From an uncultured Amylibacter sp. (lineage in GTDB: Bacteria > Pseudomonadota > Alphaproteobacteria > Rhodobacterales > Rhodobacteraceae), in assembly GCA_959347425.1 (NCBI GenBank), contig OY365741.1:826001-890000 (forward strand): a stretch of DNA of 64,000 bases. Reading direction: 5' to 3'. A model generated the notes under the pieces. It had not been told where the DNA came from, did no database searches, and saw only the letters and a program-made list of their open reading frames with translations. How positions within the stretch are numbered: position 1 is the stretch's first letter; each line of letters begins with the position of its first letter. The position numbers and the translations under genes are program-made. Positions 35,380-45,818 of the stretch are shown piece by piece.

Positions 35380-37305
35380 TTGTCCAATAACCGTAAAATC
35401 ATCCTTTATGTCATCGCCTTTTTCCTGCTAATGGGGCTGTTTAATTTATTCAGCAACCGCACGGAGGGCAACACCCAAACGCTGGAATACTCACGCCTTA
35501 TCCAAATGGTTGATGGCGGGGAAATCCAATCCGCCGATATCAGCGGGGAAACCGTCACCACCACCGATACCCAAGGCGTACGCTACACCACGATAAAACC
35601 CGAGGACAACGGCGAGTTGCTCCGCCACATGATAGAGGCAGAAGTCACCGTCACAGGCGAATCGCAAAAAGAGGGTTTTTTGGGCTCCATCCTGCGTTAT
35701 CTTTTGCCGTTCATTCTGCTGATTGGCATTTGGATATTCCTAATGAACCGTATGCAAGGCGGGGGCGGTGGGGCTATGTCCTTTGGCAAATCAAAGGCAC
35801 GGTTGTTAAACCAAAACGAAGACCGCAAAACCTTTGACGATGTCGCGGGGATTGATGAGGCTAAAGAAGAACTGCAAGAAATCGTGGATTTCCTGCGTGA
35901 CCCGAATAAATTCTCTCGCCTAGGCGGGCAAATCCCCAAAGGTGCCCTGCTGATTGGCCCCCCTGGGACGGGCAAAACCCTGCTGGCACGGGCAATCGCG
36001 GGCGAAGCAGGTGTGCCGTTTTTCACCATTTCAGGCTCTGACTTCGTGGAAATGTTTGTCGGTGTGGGTGCCAGTCGCGTCCGCGATATGTTTGAACAGG
36101 CCAAGAAAAACGCGCCCTGTATTGTTTTTATTGATGAAATAGACGCGGTCGGTCGCCATCGCGGTGCTGGTCATGGCGGTGGCAATGACGAACGCGAACA
36201 AACCCTAAACCAATTGCTGGTTGAGATGGACGGCTTTTCCACCAACGAGGGTGTGATTTTGCTGGCGGCAACGAATCGCCCCGATGTGCTTGATCCCGCG
36301 TTAAAACGTCCGGGCAGGTTTGATCGCCAAGTCCATGTGCCGAACCCCGATATCAAAGGGCGAGAGAAGATTTTAAAAGTGCATGCCCGCAAAACCCCGC
36401 TTGCCCCGAATGTGGATTTGCGGATTATCGCGCGGGGTACGCCCGGATTTACTGGCGCGGATTTGGCGAATTTGGTGAATGAAGCCGCCCTGACCGCCGC
36501 CCGTGGTGGCAAAAACGCACTGACTATGGATGATTTTGAATTCGCCAAGGATAAAATTATGATGGGGGCAGAGCGGCGATCTATGGTACGCACCCGCGAA
36601 CAGTTGGAAAAAACCGCGTATCACGAGGCGGGGCATGCGATTGTCGGCATGACTTTGGAGGAATGCGATCCCGTTTATAAAGCCACGATTATAGCCCGTG
36701 GTGGTGCGCTGGGCATGGTCATGGCCTTGCCAGAAAACGACCAGCTTAACATGCACAAACGCCAGTGCGAGCATCGTATTGCCATGACTATGGCGGGTAA
36801 AGCGGCGGAGATTATCAAGTACGGGGCGGAAAATGTCACTAATGGGCCTTCGGGCGATATTCAGCAGGCTTCGGCTTTGGCGCGGGCGATGGTGATGCGT
36901 TGGGGGATGTCGGATAAGGTGGGCGATATTGATTATCAGGCCGCGCACGAGGGGTATAGCGGCAGTAATGTCGGCGGGTTTTCTATATCCGCCACGACTA
37001 AGGAATTGATTGAAACTGAGGTGAAAACGATTATTGACACGGGCTATCAAACCGCGGTGAAGATTATTAAAAAGCGTAAGGCGGATTTTGAGCGGTTGGC
37101 AAAGGGGTTATTAGAGTATGAAACTTTAACGGGGGATGAGCTGCAAAAAGTGATTGATGGCAAGCCGTTGGATATGGATGATGATCCTGATGGTGGCTCT
37201 GCGCCGTCGTTATCGGCGATTCCTAAGACGGCGAAAAAGGTTAAGCCGAAAGCCAAGCCCACTGGTGGCAAGGGTTCGGGGTTAAAACCGAAACCGACGG
37301 GTTAG
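35380..37305 (+). CDS. ftsH: ATP-dependent zinc metalloprotease FtsH
   Basis: This 641-residue protein degrades membrane and regulatory proteins. It has two transmembrane helices (residues 7-24 and about 103-122) around a periplasmic domain, then the AAA+ module with Walker A GPPGTGKT (193-200), [15 protein letters not shown], the second region [20 protein letters not shown], and the zinc site H415-E-A-G-H419. The C-terminus is Lys/Pro/Gly-rich. The start is an apparent TTG at 35380, 8 nt after AAGGA; the next ATG would remove much of the first helix. The TAG stop overlaps repeat A2. Confidence 0.96.
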   Translation: MSNNRKIILYVIAFFLLMGLFNLFSNRTEGNTQTLEYSRLIQMVDGGEIQSADISGETVTTTDTQGVRYTTIKPEDNGELLRHMIEAEVTVTGESQKEGFLGSILRYLLPFILLIGIWIFLMNRMQGGGGGAMSFGKSKARLLNQNEDRKTFDDVAGIDEAKEELQEIVDFLRDPNKFSRLGGQIPKGALLIGPPGTGKTLLARAIAGEAGVPFFTISGSDFVEMFVGVGASRVRDMFEQAKKNAPCIVFIDEIDAVGRHRGAGHGGGNDEREQTLNQLLVEMDGFSTNEGVILLAATNRPDVLDPALKRPGRFDRQVHVPNPDIKGREKILKVHARKTPLAPNVDLRIIARGTPGFTGADLANLVNEAALTAARGGKNALTMDDFEFAKDKIMMGAERRSMVRTREQLEKTAYHEAGHAIVGMTLEECDPVYKATIIARGGALGMVMALPENDQLNMHKRQCEHRIAMTMAGKAAEIIKYGAENVTNGPSGDIQQASALARAMVMRWGMSDKVGDIDYQAAHEGYSGSNVGGFSISATTKELIETEVKTIIDTGYQTAVKIIKKRKADFERLAKGLLEYETLTGDELQKVIDGKPLDMDDDPDGGSAPSLSAIPKTAKKVKPKAKPTGGKGSGLKPKPTG

Positions 37306-37735
37306 TTGTTAGTTGTTAGTTATTAGTTATTAGTTTTTTAGCCCTTCGGGTCTGCGTCATCCCTTTGGGATGCCACCACGGGGTGCGCCCGCACCCTTGA
37401 GGGCAAGCCCTCTTCGGGGCTGGCGCACCCAAGCCTGTCTTTGCATCTAGGCACAGCCTAAATAAATTTAGAAATAGCCTATCACCACTTCCCAAGTATT
37501 CTTTGCAAATAATCCAATCTAACGTCTTGTTATTCCAGATAGTAATTTTATAGAATCACTATCGTCTTGAAACCAAAGGGCTTTTGGCATGCCCCCACGA
37601 AGTGGGGGCTACGCACAAAAGACCACGCTGGTCGGTATCGCGCAAGCGATTACGAAGACCCGAAGGGCATCATTCATCATTCATCATTCACAATTCACAA
37701 TTCATCACTAATCACTAATCACTAATCACTAAAAA
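37303..37735. repeat. Repeat family A, copy A2
   Basis: The left arm TTAGTTGTTAGTTGTTAG contains the ftsH stop. The right end has CATCATTCATCATTCATC and AATCACTAATCACTAATC units, the former resembling family B arms, so the arm type is exchangeable. The core has AAGCCTGTCTTTGCATC, CCTAAATAAATTTAG, ATAGTAATTTTATAGAATCA, a hairpin CCCCCAC-GAA-GTGGGGG, GACCA-CGC-TGGTC and ATCGC-GCAA-GCGAT. It shares most of this with A3. No gene is seen in the 500-bp gap except downstream at 37823. Confidence 0.85.
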
Positions 37736-37822
37736 CTCACTTGAACTTTCCCCCGTTTCATCATATCATCCCTAAACAGGTGCATCCACCGCACCCTAAC
37801 ACCGCAAAAAGGGAACATCGCT

Positions 37823-38092
37823 ATGACCACAAAAACCCTCGCCTCCGCCCTCATAATAACGGCATTAACAGCCTGCACGATTGAACCGCCCGAACAAACC
37901 ATGGCGCGTTTCATTGAACAATGCGCGATTTACGGCTACGCCGAAAACACCCCCGAAATCACGCTTTGCGCCGAAAACGAACGCCGTTTGGAATATAAAG
38001 AAACGCTCGACCGCCTAAATGCACTGTCTCACACCAGAATAAACACAACCTGCGCGACCATCGGCAATACCGCAGACTGCGCTGGGTTTTAA
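37823..38092 (+). CDS. Small lipoprotein, hypothetical
   Basis: This 89-residue protein has a signal peptide and lipobox ending LTAC near residue 18, so it should be lipidated. The mature part has four further cysteines (QCAIYGY, LCAEN, TTCATIG, DCAGF), a pattern suited to two disulfides. It is preceded by AAAAAGGG. No family is recognised. Confidence 0.65.
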   Translation: MTTKTLASALIITALTACTIEPPEQTMARFIEQCAIYGYAENTPEITLCAENERRLEYKETLDRLNALSHTRINTTCATIGNTADCAGF

Positions 38093-38241
38093 TCCACAGC
38101 CCAATCTTATCTATCCTTTTTTAACGATTCATTAACAAAATGGGTCGGTTTCCCACTGGCAAAATCGCAAAAAATCCATATAATGCGCCCGAGTGCTCCG
38201 TTAAAAAGCATAACCCCAAAATGAACACAAAAGGAAACAAT

Positions 38242-39918
38242 ATGACCCACAAAACCGACATCCAAATCGCTCGCGAAGCCAATAAAATCCCTATTCAAGA
38301 GGTTGGCGCGAAACTGAACATCCCCACCGAGCACCTTTTGCCCTTTGGCCATGATAAGGCGAAAGTCAGTGCGGAATTCATCAAAGCCCAAAAAACTAAA
38401 AAAGACGGCCGTTTGATTCTGGTCACCGCGATTAACCCAACCCCCGCGGGTGAGGGTAAAACGACCACGACAGTGGGGCTTGCCGATGGGCTGAACGCGC
38501 TGGGGCATAACGCCGCGATTTGCATCCGTGAAGCCTCGCTTGGCCCGTGTTTCGGGATGAAAGGCGGGGCGGCTGGCGGTGGCTATGCCCAAGTTGTCCC
38601 GATGGAGGATATGAACCTGCATTTCACTGGCGATTTTCACGCCATCACCTCGGCCCACAACCTGCTGGCGGCGATGATTGATAACCATATTTATTGGGGG
38701 AATGATTTGAAAATAGACCAACGCCGCGTCGTTTGGCGGCGTGTTGTTGATATGAATGACCGTGCTTTGCGCGATATCGTGACCTCGCTTGGCGGGGTGA
38801 CGAACGGCTTTCCGCGGCAGTCTGGGTTTGATATTACCGTAGCCTCTGAAATCATGGCGATTTTGTGCCTTGCCAACGATATTACCGATTTAGAAAAACG
38901 GCTGGGTGATATTATCGTAGCCTATCGGCGCGACCGTAGTCCGGTTTATTGCCGTGATATAAAGGCGGACGGCGCAATGACGGTTCTGCTGGAACAGGCT
39001 ATGCAGCCCAATCTGGTGCAGACCTTGGAAAACAACCCCGCCTTTGTTCATGGCGGACCTTTTGCCAATATCGCCCACGGTTGTAATTCCGTTATTGCCA
39101 CGAAAACCGCCCTGAAACTGGCGGATTATGTGGTGACGGAGGCTGGATTTGGCGCGGATTTGGGGGCAGAAAAATTCCTGAATATCAAATGCCGTAAGGC
39201 AGGGCTCAGCCCCAGCGTGGTTGTTTTGGTCGCCACGATTCGCGCGATGAAAATGAATGGCGGGGTGGCAAAGGCCGACCTTGCCCCCGAAAATGTCGCG
39301 GCGGTAAAGGAAGGCTGTTCTAATTTGGGTCGTCATATTGAAAACCTGAAACTATTCGGCGTGCCTGTTATTGTCGCGATTAACCACTTTGTCACCGACA
39401 CGGATGCCGAGGTGAAGGCGATTCAAGACTACGCCAAAACCCAAGGGGTGGAGGCTGTTTTGTCCAAACATTGGGAGCATGGGTCAAAAGGCTCTGCCGA
39501 TTTGGCAAAGAAAGTCGCCCATATTGCCGATTCGGATATCGCCAATTTTTCCCCGATTTACCCTGATGAAATGCCTTTGACGCAAAAGATTGAAACCGTG
39601 GCAAAACGGATTTATCGGGCGGACGAAGTTTTGATGGATTCCAAAATCCGCGACCAATTAAAGCAATGGGAAGACCAAGGTTTCGGTCATCTGCCTGTTT
39701 GTATGGCGAAAACTCAGTATTCTTTCACCACCGACCCGAACCGCCGTGGTGCGCCAACGGGGCATAGCCTGCCCGTGCGCGAAGTCCGCCTGTCCGCAGG
39801 TGCGGGTTTTATCGTGGTGATTTGTGGTGAGATTATGACAATGCCTGGCTTGCCCCGCGTACCGTCGGCAGAGGCGATTTGCATTAACAAAGACGGTGTC
39901 ATTGACGGGTTGTTTTAG
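38242..39918 (+). CDS. fhs: Formate--tetrahydrofolate ligase
   Basis: This 558-residue enzyme makes 10-formyl-THF from formate and THF with ATP. It has the nucleotide site [23 protein letters not shown], the [19 protein letters not shown] segment, LTGDFHA-like [31 protein letters not shown] and PVIVAINHF. An in-frame upstream extension exists but ATG 38242 has a good AAAGGAAAC site. It is directly followed by folD (no gap), a one-carbon operon. Confidence 0.96.
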   Translation: MTHKTDIQIAREANKIPIQEVGAKLNIPTEHLLPFGHDKAKVSAEFIKAQKTKKDGRLILVTAINPTPAGEGKTTTTVGLADGLNALGHNAAICIREASLGPCFGMKGGAAGGGYAQVVPMEDMNLHFTGDFHAITSAHNLLAAMIDNHIYWGNDLKIDQRRVVWRRVVDMNDRALRDIVTSLGGVTNGFPRQSGFDITVASEIMAILCLANDITDLEKRLGDIIVAYRRDRSPVYCRDIKADGAMTVLLEQAMQPNLVQTLENNPAFVHGGPFANIAHGCNSVIATKTALKLADYVVTEAGFGADLGAEKFLNIKCRKAGLSPSVVVLVATIRAMKMNGGVAKADLAPENVAAVKEGCSNLGRHIENLKLFGVPVIVAINHFVTDTDAEVKAIQDYAKTQGVEAVLSKHWEHGSKGSADLAKKVAHIADSDIANFSPIYPDEMPLTQKIETVAKRIYRADEVLMDSKIRDQLKQWEDQGFGHLPVCMAKTQYSFTTDPNRRGAPTGHSLPVREVRLSAGAGFIVVICGEIMTMPGLPRVPSAEAICINKDGVIDGLF

Positions 39919-40824
39919 ATGTCCAATGATGCGATAATAATTGACGGCAAAGCCTTTGCCGCCACCGTGCGTGAAAAGGTCAAAGCCTATGTGACGCAGA
40001 TTATCGTGGATGGCGGTGCGACCCCAGGATTGGCGGTTGTTTTGGTTGGCGAAGACCCTGCCTCGGCCGTTTATGTTCGCAATAAACACGCCGCGACGGT
40101 TGAAGTTGGGATGAACAGTTTTGAACATAAACTACCCGTGGATACCTCTGAGTCCGATTTGCTTGCGTTAATAAATCAGTTAAACAATGACCCTGCCGTG
40201 CATGGGATTTTGTGCCAGTTGCCCCTGCCAAAGCACCTGAACGAAGACCTTGTTATCAACGCCATTGCCCCGCATAAGGATGTTGATGGCTTTCATATTT
40301 CCAATGTTGGAATGCTGGCAACTGGGCAGAAATCCATGGTGCCTTGCACGCCTTTGGGCTGTTTGATGATGCTGCGCGATCATTACGGCGATTTGTCGGG
40401 CTTGAATGCTGTGGTTGTCGGGCGTTCCAATATAGTCGGCAAGCCGATGGCAAACCTGTTATTGCGCGATAGTTGCACGGTGACAATCGCCCATAGCCGC
40501 ACGAAAGATATTGAAAAAATCACCCGCGCCGCCGATATTGTGGTGGCCGCTGTCGGGCGGGCGCAGATGATTAACGCCGATTGGATTGGCGCGGGTGCAA
40601 CCGTCATTGATGTTGGCATTAACCGTATTCCGCATCCCGAAAAGGACGGTAAATTTATGCTGGTTGGCGATGTTGATTTTGCCTCTGCTGGGAAAAATGC
40701 GGGCGCGATTACTCCCGTGCCGGGCGGGGTTGGGCCAATGACGATAGCCTGTTTGCTGTCCAATACCCTCACCGCGTTTTGCCGTGCATCGGGGCTGGAT
40801 GACCCCAAGGGATTGACCGCCTAA
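39919..40824 (+). CDS. folD: Bifunctional methylene-THF dehydrogenase/methenyl-THF cyclohydrolase
   Basis: This 301-residue enzyme has the catalytic YVRNKHAA (Lys), the GILCQLPLP motif, [24 protein letters not shown] and the C-terminal [18 protein letters not shown]. It interconverts methylene- and formyl-THF beside fhs. The start is immediately after the fhs stop, indicating coupling. Confidence 0.97.
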   Translation: MSNDAIIIDGKAFAATVREKVKAYVTQIIVDGGATPGLAVVLVGEDPASAVYVRNKHAATVEVGMNSFEHKLPVDTSESDLLALINQLNNDPAVHGILCQLPLPKHLNEDLVINAIAPHKDVDGFHISNVGMLATGQKSMVPCTPLGCLMMLRDHYGDLSGLNAVVVGRSNIVGKPMANLLLRDSCTVTIAHSRTKDIEKITRAADIVVAAVGRAQMINADWIGAGATVIDVGINRIPHPEKDGKFMLVGDVDFASAGKNAGAITPVPGGVGPMTIACLLSNTLTAFCRASGLDDPKGLTA

Positions 40825-40866
40825 ACCCGCTTGCATTTTTGTGGCGTTTGGGGTTAGAGTGTCGTT

Positions 40867-42222
40867 ATGGATTTTTTTACTATCATTTTTATTGCTTTAG
40901 GTGTTGGCATAGCTGGCACAGGTTTTGGGTTTTTTCTAGCGAGAGGACGCAAGACGAGTGCTGGTGCGGATACGGGTGCGGATGAGCAAAAAACTATCCT
41001 AGAAACGCAAAACAATGAACTTAAAACCCAACTTACAGAAGCAAAAAATCGCGCCGATAAACTGCAAGAAAATCTATCAATAACCCAGCAGCAAAACGCC
41101 CGATTAACCGCCGATAAAACCCACGCAGAAACGCAACTGGTAGAGCATAAAAACAATGTCGCCCAAATGGGTGTGCAGTTTGAAAATGTTGCAAATAAAA
41201 TATTGGACGAGAAAAATAAAAAATTTAACGAGCAATCGCAAAAAGATATTACCAATCTTTTGACCCCGTTCAAAGACCAATTCCAGCAATTCCAAACCGT
41301 GGTGAAAGATTCTTTCGGCACGCAAGCGAAAGAACAATTCGCCCTGAAAGAAGAAATAAAACGCGTGGTAGAGGTGCATGAGAGCATGACCTTACAAACT
41401 CGCGGATTGACCGATGCGCTGAAGGGCGATTCGAAAACCCAAGGCAATTGGGGCGAAGTCATGTTGGAAAAAATCCTTGATGATTCGGGCTTGCGCAAGG
41501 GGCAGGATTATATCGTGCAAGGCGCGGGTATGGGATTAAAAGAATCTGAAACGGGCAAATCCCAACGTCCCGATGTTGTGATTCATCTGCCCGATAATAA
41601 ACATGTGATTATTGATTCAAAGGTTTCGCTAACGCATTATGAGGGTTTTTGTTCGGCGGAAACCGCGGAAGAAAAATCCCAATATCTGGCGCAGTTTTTG
41701 CGCTCTGTCAAAAAGCATGTCACCGATTTACAAGACCGCGGTTATGAACATATTGATAAACTGGAATCGCCTGATTTTGTCTTGATGTTTATGCCGATAG
41801 AGGGTGCTTACGCCCTTGCTGTGCAGAGCGATACGGAGCTTCATCGCTATGCGTGGGATAAGAAAATCGTCATCGTTTGTCCCTCCACTTTGTTTGCGAC
41901 TTTGAAAACCATTGCCTCTATTTGGCGGTTGGAATTGCAGAATAAACACGCGGTGGAAATCGCCCGACAAGGGGGCGAATTATACGATAAAGTCGTGGGG
42001 TTTATCGAGGATATGGACGCGATTGGCAACCAGCTTGGCAAGGTGCAAAAGACCTATGACGGCGCGATGAATAAATTATCCACGGGGCGGGGGAATATAA
42101 TTGGCAAGACGGAAAAATTAAAAACCCTTGGGGCGAAGGCAAAGAAATCTATGCCAACAGAATTTTTAAATGATGAAAATGGAGCGGTGGCGGACTTACC
42201 ACAACCCGACCCCGAACATTAA
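40867..42222 (+). CDS. rmuC: DNA recombination protein RmuC
   Basis: This 451-residue protein has an N-terminal membrane helix (residues 3-22), a long coiled coil (about 40-190), then the RmuC nuclease-like domain: GNWGEVMLEKILDDSGL, QRPDVVIHLPDNKHVIIDSKVSL and LMFMPIEGAYA. RmuC limits inversions at short inverted repeats in E. coli. That is suggestive given the many inverted repeats here, but no link is shown. Confidence 0.94.
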   Translation: MDFFTIIFIALGVGIAGTGFGFFLARGRKTSAGADTGADEQKTILETQNNELKTQLTEAKNRADKLQENLSITQQQNARLTADKTHAETQLVEHKNNVAQMGVQFENVANKILDEKNKKFNEQSQKDITNLLTPFKDQFQQFQTVVKDSFGTQAKEQFALKEEIKRVVEVHESMTLQTRGLTDALKGDSKTQGNWGEVMLEKILDDSGLRKGQDYIVQGAGMGLKESETGKSQRPDVVIHLPDNKHVIIDSKVSLTHYEGFCSAETAEEKSQYLAQFLRSVKKHVTDLQDRGYEHIDKLESPDFVLMFMPIEGAYALAVQSDTELHRYAWDKKIVIVCPSTLFATLKTIASIWRLELQNKHAVEIARQGGELYDKVVGFIEDMDAIGNQLGKVQKTYDGAMNKLSTGRGNIIGKTEKLKTLGAKAKKSMPTEFLNDENGAVADLPQPDPEH

Positions 42223-42237
42223 ACTATTTTTTTTGAC

Positions 42238-42255
42238 GGGCAGGTTCAACTGCCC
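42238..42255. repeat. Hairpin module shared with repeat A1
   Basis: GGGCAG (42238-42243), GTTCAA, CTGCCC (42250-42255) is a perfect hairpin between convergent rmuC and mlaF. The same 18-bp sequence with its CTTAT flank occurs on the reverse strand in A1 (about 30387-30407). It may act as terminator or 3' end structure; it lacks a clean T-run after the stem. Confidence 0.65.
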
Positions 42256-43002
42256 TTATCTAACAGATTCTATCGGCCCATCAGCCGAGCCCGATAAAAA
42301 TTGTTCCAAATGCGCACTGCCAGAATTTTCCAAATCGGCAACACCGCCGCTCCACTGCACAGCCCCCGCGTGAAGCATCGTCACCGAATCGGCAATCATG
42401 CGAACCGAGGACATATCGTGGGTGATGGTTATCGCGGTCACGCCCAGCTCTGTCACCAATTCGCGAATCAATTTATTTATCACGCCAGACATAATCGGGT
42501 CTAACCCCGTTGTCGGCTCGTCAAAAAATATAATCTTTGGCTCTGCCGTAATCGCCCGCGCCAAGCCAACACGTTTTTGCATACCGCCCGATAATTCGGC
42601 GGGATACATATCGGCAACCTCTGCTCGCAACCCCACACGGCGTAGTTTTTCTATGGCAATATCTTTTGCCTCCGCCCGCGATTTTTTCCCCGCACCAGAC
42701 AGCAGGCGAAACGCCACATTTTCCCAAACCAGCATGCTATCAAACAATGCACCACCCTGAAACAACATGCCGAATTGCGCCAAAAACGCATCGCGAGAGC
42801 CTCGCAAAACATCCGTGCCATTAACCAAAATCCGCCCTTGTTCGGGCTGTATCAATCCCAAAATACATTTTAATAAAACCGATTTACCAGTGCCAGAGCC
42901 ACCGATGACAACGTGGCTTTCGCCCGTGGCAATCGATATATTAATCCCGCGCAAAACCGCGTTCGCGCCAAAAGATTTAGAGAGGTTTTCAATCTGTATC
43001 AT
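42256..43002 (-). CDS. mlaF: Lipid-asymmetry ABC transporter ATP-binding protein
   Basis: This 248-residue ATPase has Walker A GGSGTGKSVLLK, the signature AELSGGMQKRVGLARA, Walker B IIFFDEPTTGLDP, and the switch His (ITHD). The SGGM signature is typical of the Mla/Ttg2 group that moves phospholipids between membranes. It is 9 nt downstream of mlaE. mlaD, the MCE-domain partner, is not seen in the window. Confidence 0.93.
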   Translation of the reverse strand: MIQIENLSKSFGANAVLRGINISIATGESHVVIGGSGTGKSVLLKCILGLIQPEQGRILVNGTDVLRGSRDAFLAQFGMLFQGGALFDSMLVWENVAFRLLSGAGKKSRAEAKDIAIEKLRRVGLRAEVADMYPAELSGGMQKRVGLARAITAEPKIIFFDEPTTGLDPIMSGVINKLIRELVTELGVTAITITHDMSSVRMIADSVTMLHAGAVQWSGGVADLENSGSAHLEQFLSGSADGPIESVR

Positions 43003-43011
43003 CGCCCGCCC

Positions 43012-43794
43012 CTAGTTAAAAAACAAATCGGTCAATATATAATTGACGGTTAAAATCATAATGGACGCGCCGACAACCGCACTGATAGTCGCACGCCCCA
43101 CCCCCTGCGCTCCACGCCCAGAATGATAGCCATGATAGCACCCCATCAGCGCGATAATAAAGCCAAACACGGCCGCTTTTACCAGCCCAGATATAACGTC
43201 AGAGGGTTCTAAAAAATCAAAAGTATTTTTTAAATACGTCGCTTCATTAAATCCCAGCCGCCTTGTGCCGACCAAAAACCCGCCCATAATTCCGATAATA
43301 TCACCGATAAAAACCAGCACGGGTAAAGACAAAGTCGCCGCCAGTAACCTCGGTGCGACAAGGTATTTAAACGGATTGGTGGATAGGGTTGTCAGCGCGT
43401 CAATCTGTTCGGTCACACGCATTGTTCCCAGCTCTGCCGCGATGGATGAGGACACGCGCCCCGCCACCATCAGCCCGCCAAGCACAGGGCCAAGTTCGCG
43501 CATCATGCCAATGGCAACGATGGACGGCACAACCGATTCGGCATTAAACCGCGCCCCGCCCGCGTAGATTTGCAACGCCAGTGCAGCCCCTGTAAAGAAC
43601 GCGGTAAGGCCCACGACAGGCAGGCTAAAAAACCCGATTTGCAACAGTTGCTGGGTAAAAGCACGCGGATAAAACGGCGGTAAAATAATATGCACCACCC
43701 CGCGACACATGAATAAAAATATCGCACCAATCGTGTGAAACAGCGATAAAACAGAACGCCCGATAGAGCCAAAAGTATTTAATATAAAAATCAT
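43012..43794 (-). CDS. mlaE: Lipid-asymmetry ABC transporter permease
   Basis: This 260-residue membrane protein has five or six hydrophobic segments and the MlaE pattern: LPVVGLTAFFTGAALALQ, E-L-G-P-V-L-G-G-L-M-V-A-G-R-V-S-S-S-I-A-A-E-L-G-T-M-R-V, then E-Q-I-D-A-L and the C-terminal GCYHGYHSGRGAQGVGRATI. It pairs with mlaF. It is followed upstream by two methyltransferase genes on the same strand. Confidence 0.93.
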   Translation of the reverse strand: MIFILNTFGSIGRSVLSLFHTIGAIFLFMCRGVVHIILPPFYPRAFTQQLLQIGFFSLPVVGLTAFFTGAALALQIYAGGARFNAESVVPSIVAIGMMRELGPVLGGLMVAGRVSSSIAAELGTMRVTEQIDALTTLSTNPFKYLVAPRLLAATLSLPVLVFIGDIIGIMGGFLVGTRRLGFNEATYLKNTFDFLEPSDVISGLVKAAVFGFIIALMGCYHGYHSGRGAQGVGRATISAVVGASIMILTVNYILTDLFFN

Positions 43795-43803
43795 TTTATC
43801 AGG

Positions 43804-44802
43804 TCACGTTTTTTTAGAAAGTCTTGCCCGTCGCAGTTTCGCCAGTCTTTTGCGATTCAAAATTTTAACAAAACCAACTAGGCGATTTATTTTTCTTTTA
43901 TATTTGCTATCTACCATTTCTTGGATAATCTTTCGTAGCAGGTCTTCGCGGACTTTACGATGGTCTTCTTCGCTGGTTTGTGGTGGAGTTGCCACCTTTT
44001 TTAAATAGATATAAAACTCTTGTCCCTTTGATTTTGATGGTGCAGTTATTTCCAAATCAATCAAACCAAGATGACGTAAATCGCGTAAATATAGCTCTAA
44101 CAATTCTGGAAACAAAACATTACAATGGATGTCTTGGTAGGGGGATGGTTTTTTTATCTCTTTACAAAATTTCTGATATTCATCGCGCAAATCCTTACAA
44201 CGTATATAAGGCATGGGCGAATTGGGGTCTTCTAAAACAGGAGCACAATAATGGTTTTTTCCATCTTCCGTAACGGAAAAATGGATTTGAAAATCAAATA
44301 TATCCCACGCCGCGGGTTGTTTTTTATCCAAATGATAGGCGGCCAGCCAATCGGACAGGCGGGTCGGCACACGAAACCTATCAAAACAACAGCGATAATC
44401 AGGGACAGCCATGGATAAAACTCCACCCGTTTCCAAGGCTACACCCACGCCTTGCAAAAATTTAATCGGGTTTGCCAAGTGTTCAAAATTATGCGAAGAT
44501 ACGACATAGCCGAACTGCCCAGCCATCCCCGCCTTGGTGATAATCGCACCCAAATCGCAGGCATCGCCGACAAAATCCACAGCTTCAATCCGTGCCTCTC
44601 TCTGTTTATCATCGCCAAAATTATCTTTGAAATTTGCCCGAAGTCTATCGGTATCAAACACATCCAAAATAAGAATATCATGGCCGTCTGCTTTGGGCAG
44701 AGTCGGTTTATGATAGGGGGCAATCTCTATACCTTTTTTTGATATATCGGTATGTTTTAGAAGACGTTTAAATCTTGGATTTATAAATTTTTTATAGGTC
44801 AT
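43804..44802 (-). CDS. SAM-dependent methyltransferase, paralogue 1
   Basis: This 332-residue protein has a class I methyltransferase fold. It shows K-G-I-E-I-A-P-Y-H-K-P in place of motif I, an acidic strand end ILILDVFDTD, then VVSSHNFEHLANPIKFL (motif IV-like, as in methyltransferase family 11) and LSMAVPDYRCCFDRFR. The C-terminus is Arg/Lys-rich. It is very like the gene upstream (44799-45803), with which it overlaps 4 nt, so the two are a tandem duplication. A glycan or cell-surface substrate is plausible; nothing specifies it. Confidence 0.75.
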   Translation of the reverse strand: MTYKKFINPRFKRLLKHTDISKKGIEIAPYHKPTLPKADGHDILILDVFDTDRLRANFKDNFGDDKQREARIEAVDFVGDACDLGAIITKAGMAGQFGYVVSSHNFEHLANPIKFLQGVGVALETGGVLSMAVPDYRCCFDRFRVPTRLSDWLAAYHLDKKQPAAWDIFDFQIHFSVTEDGKNHYCAPVLEDPNSPMPYIRCKDLRDEYQKFCKEIKKPSPYQDIHCNVLFPELLELYLRDLRHLGLIDLEITAPSKSKGQEFYIYLKKVATPPQTSEEDHRKVREDLLRKIIQEMVDSKYKRKINRLVGFVKILNRKRLAKLRRARLSKKT

Positions 44803-45803
44803 TTTTTTTCTTTTGGTTGGAGTTTGTTAGAAAGACTTGCCCGCCGCCGCGCCAACCGTTTATGATTCAATGATTTAAAAAAGGTGAAGATGGTTTTCTT
44901 ACGTCTAAATCCACCCTCACCCATGCCGTGCATAATTTTTATCAGCAGGTCTTGGCGGATTTTGCGATGGTCTTCTTCGCTGGTTTGTGATGGAGTTGCC
45001 ACCTTTTTTAAATAAACAAAAAATTCTGCGCCGTTTTGTTTTGGTGAGTCTATCAGTTCCAAATCAATCAAACCAAGATGGCGCAAATCACGTAAATAGA
45101 GCTCTAACAAGTCTGGAAATAAAACACTGCAATGGGTGTCTTGATAAGTCCCGGGTGTTTTTAACCTTTCACAAAACGCCTGATATTGATCGCGCAAATG
45201 CAGGCACTCTAGGTATGGTGTTGGCGGATTTGGATTATCTAATGTAGCAATATAGGCACGGCGATCTTGCATGACCGTCGTGCCCGTCCATCTATCAAAC
45301 AGGTCTGCTGGCGCTGGTTGTTTTTTATTCGAATGATAGGCAACCAGCCAATCGGACAGGCGGGTCGGCACACGAAACCTATCAAAACAACAGCGATAAT
45401 CGGGGATAGCCATGGATAAAACTCCACCCGTTTCTAATGCCGCACTCACCCCTTGCAAGAATTTAATCGGGTTTGCCAAGTGTTCAAAATTATGCGATGA
45501 CACAACATAACCGAACTGCCCAGCCATCCCCGCCTTGGTAATAATCGCCCCGATTTCGCAAGCATCGCCAACGAAATCCACAGGTTCAATTTTTGCCTCT
45601 TCTGTTTTATTAATATCCTTATCATTGTTGGCGTTTGCGCGGAGCCTATCGGTATCAAACACATCCAAAATAAAAACATTATGACCGTCTGTTTTGGGCA
45701 GAATCGGGTTGTGATAGGGGGCGATTTCTATACCTTTTTTTGATATATCCGTGTGTTTTAGAATATTGATAAGCCGAGGGTTTGTGATTTTTTTATTTGG
45801 CAT
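44799..45803 (-). CDS. SAM-dependent methyltransferase, paralogue 2
   Basis: This 334-residue paralogue of the downstream gene shares long identical stretches (TDISKKGIEIAPYH, DVFDTDRLRAN, VVSSHNFEHLANPIKFLQG, YRCCFDRFRVPTRLSDWL). It differs most between residues 185 and 240 (IFDFQIHFSVTED in the other, LFDRWTGTTVMQD here), which may set substrate choice. A small basic C-terminus is conserved. It is the first gene of the pair. Confidence 0.75.
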   Translation of the reverse strand: MPNKKITNPRLINILKHTDISKKGIEIAPYHNPILPKTDGHNVFILDVFDTDRLRANANNDKDINKTEEAKIEPVDFVGDACEIGAIITKAGMAGQFGYVVSSHNFEHLANPIKFLQGVSAALETGGVLSMAIPDYRCCFDRFRVPTRLSDWLVAYHSNKKQPAPADLFDRWTGTTVMQDRRAYIATLDNPNPPTPYLECLHLRDQYQAFCERLKTPGTYQDTHCSVLFPDLLELYLRDLRHLGLIDLELIDSPKQNGAEFFVYLKKVATPSQTSEEDHRKIRQDLLIKIMHGMGEGGFRRKKTIFTFFKSLNHKRLARRRASLSNKLQPKEKK

Positions 45804-45818
45804 TTTATTGATTCTTTT

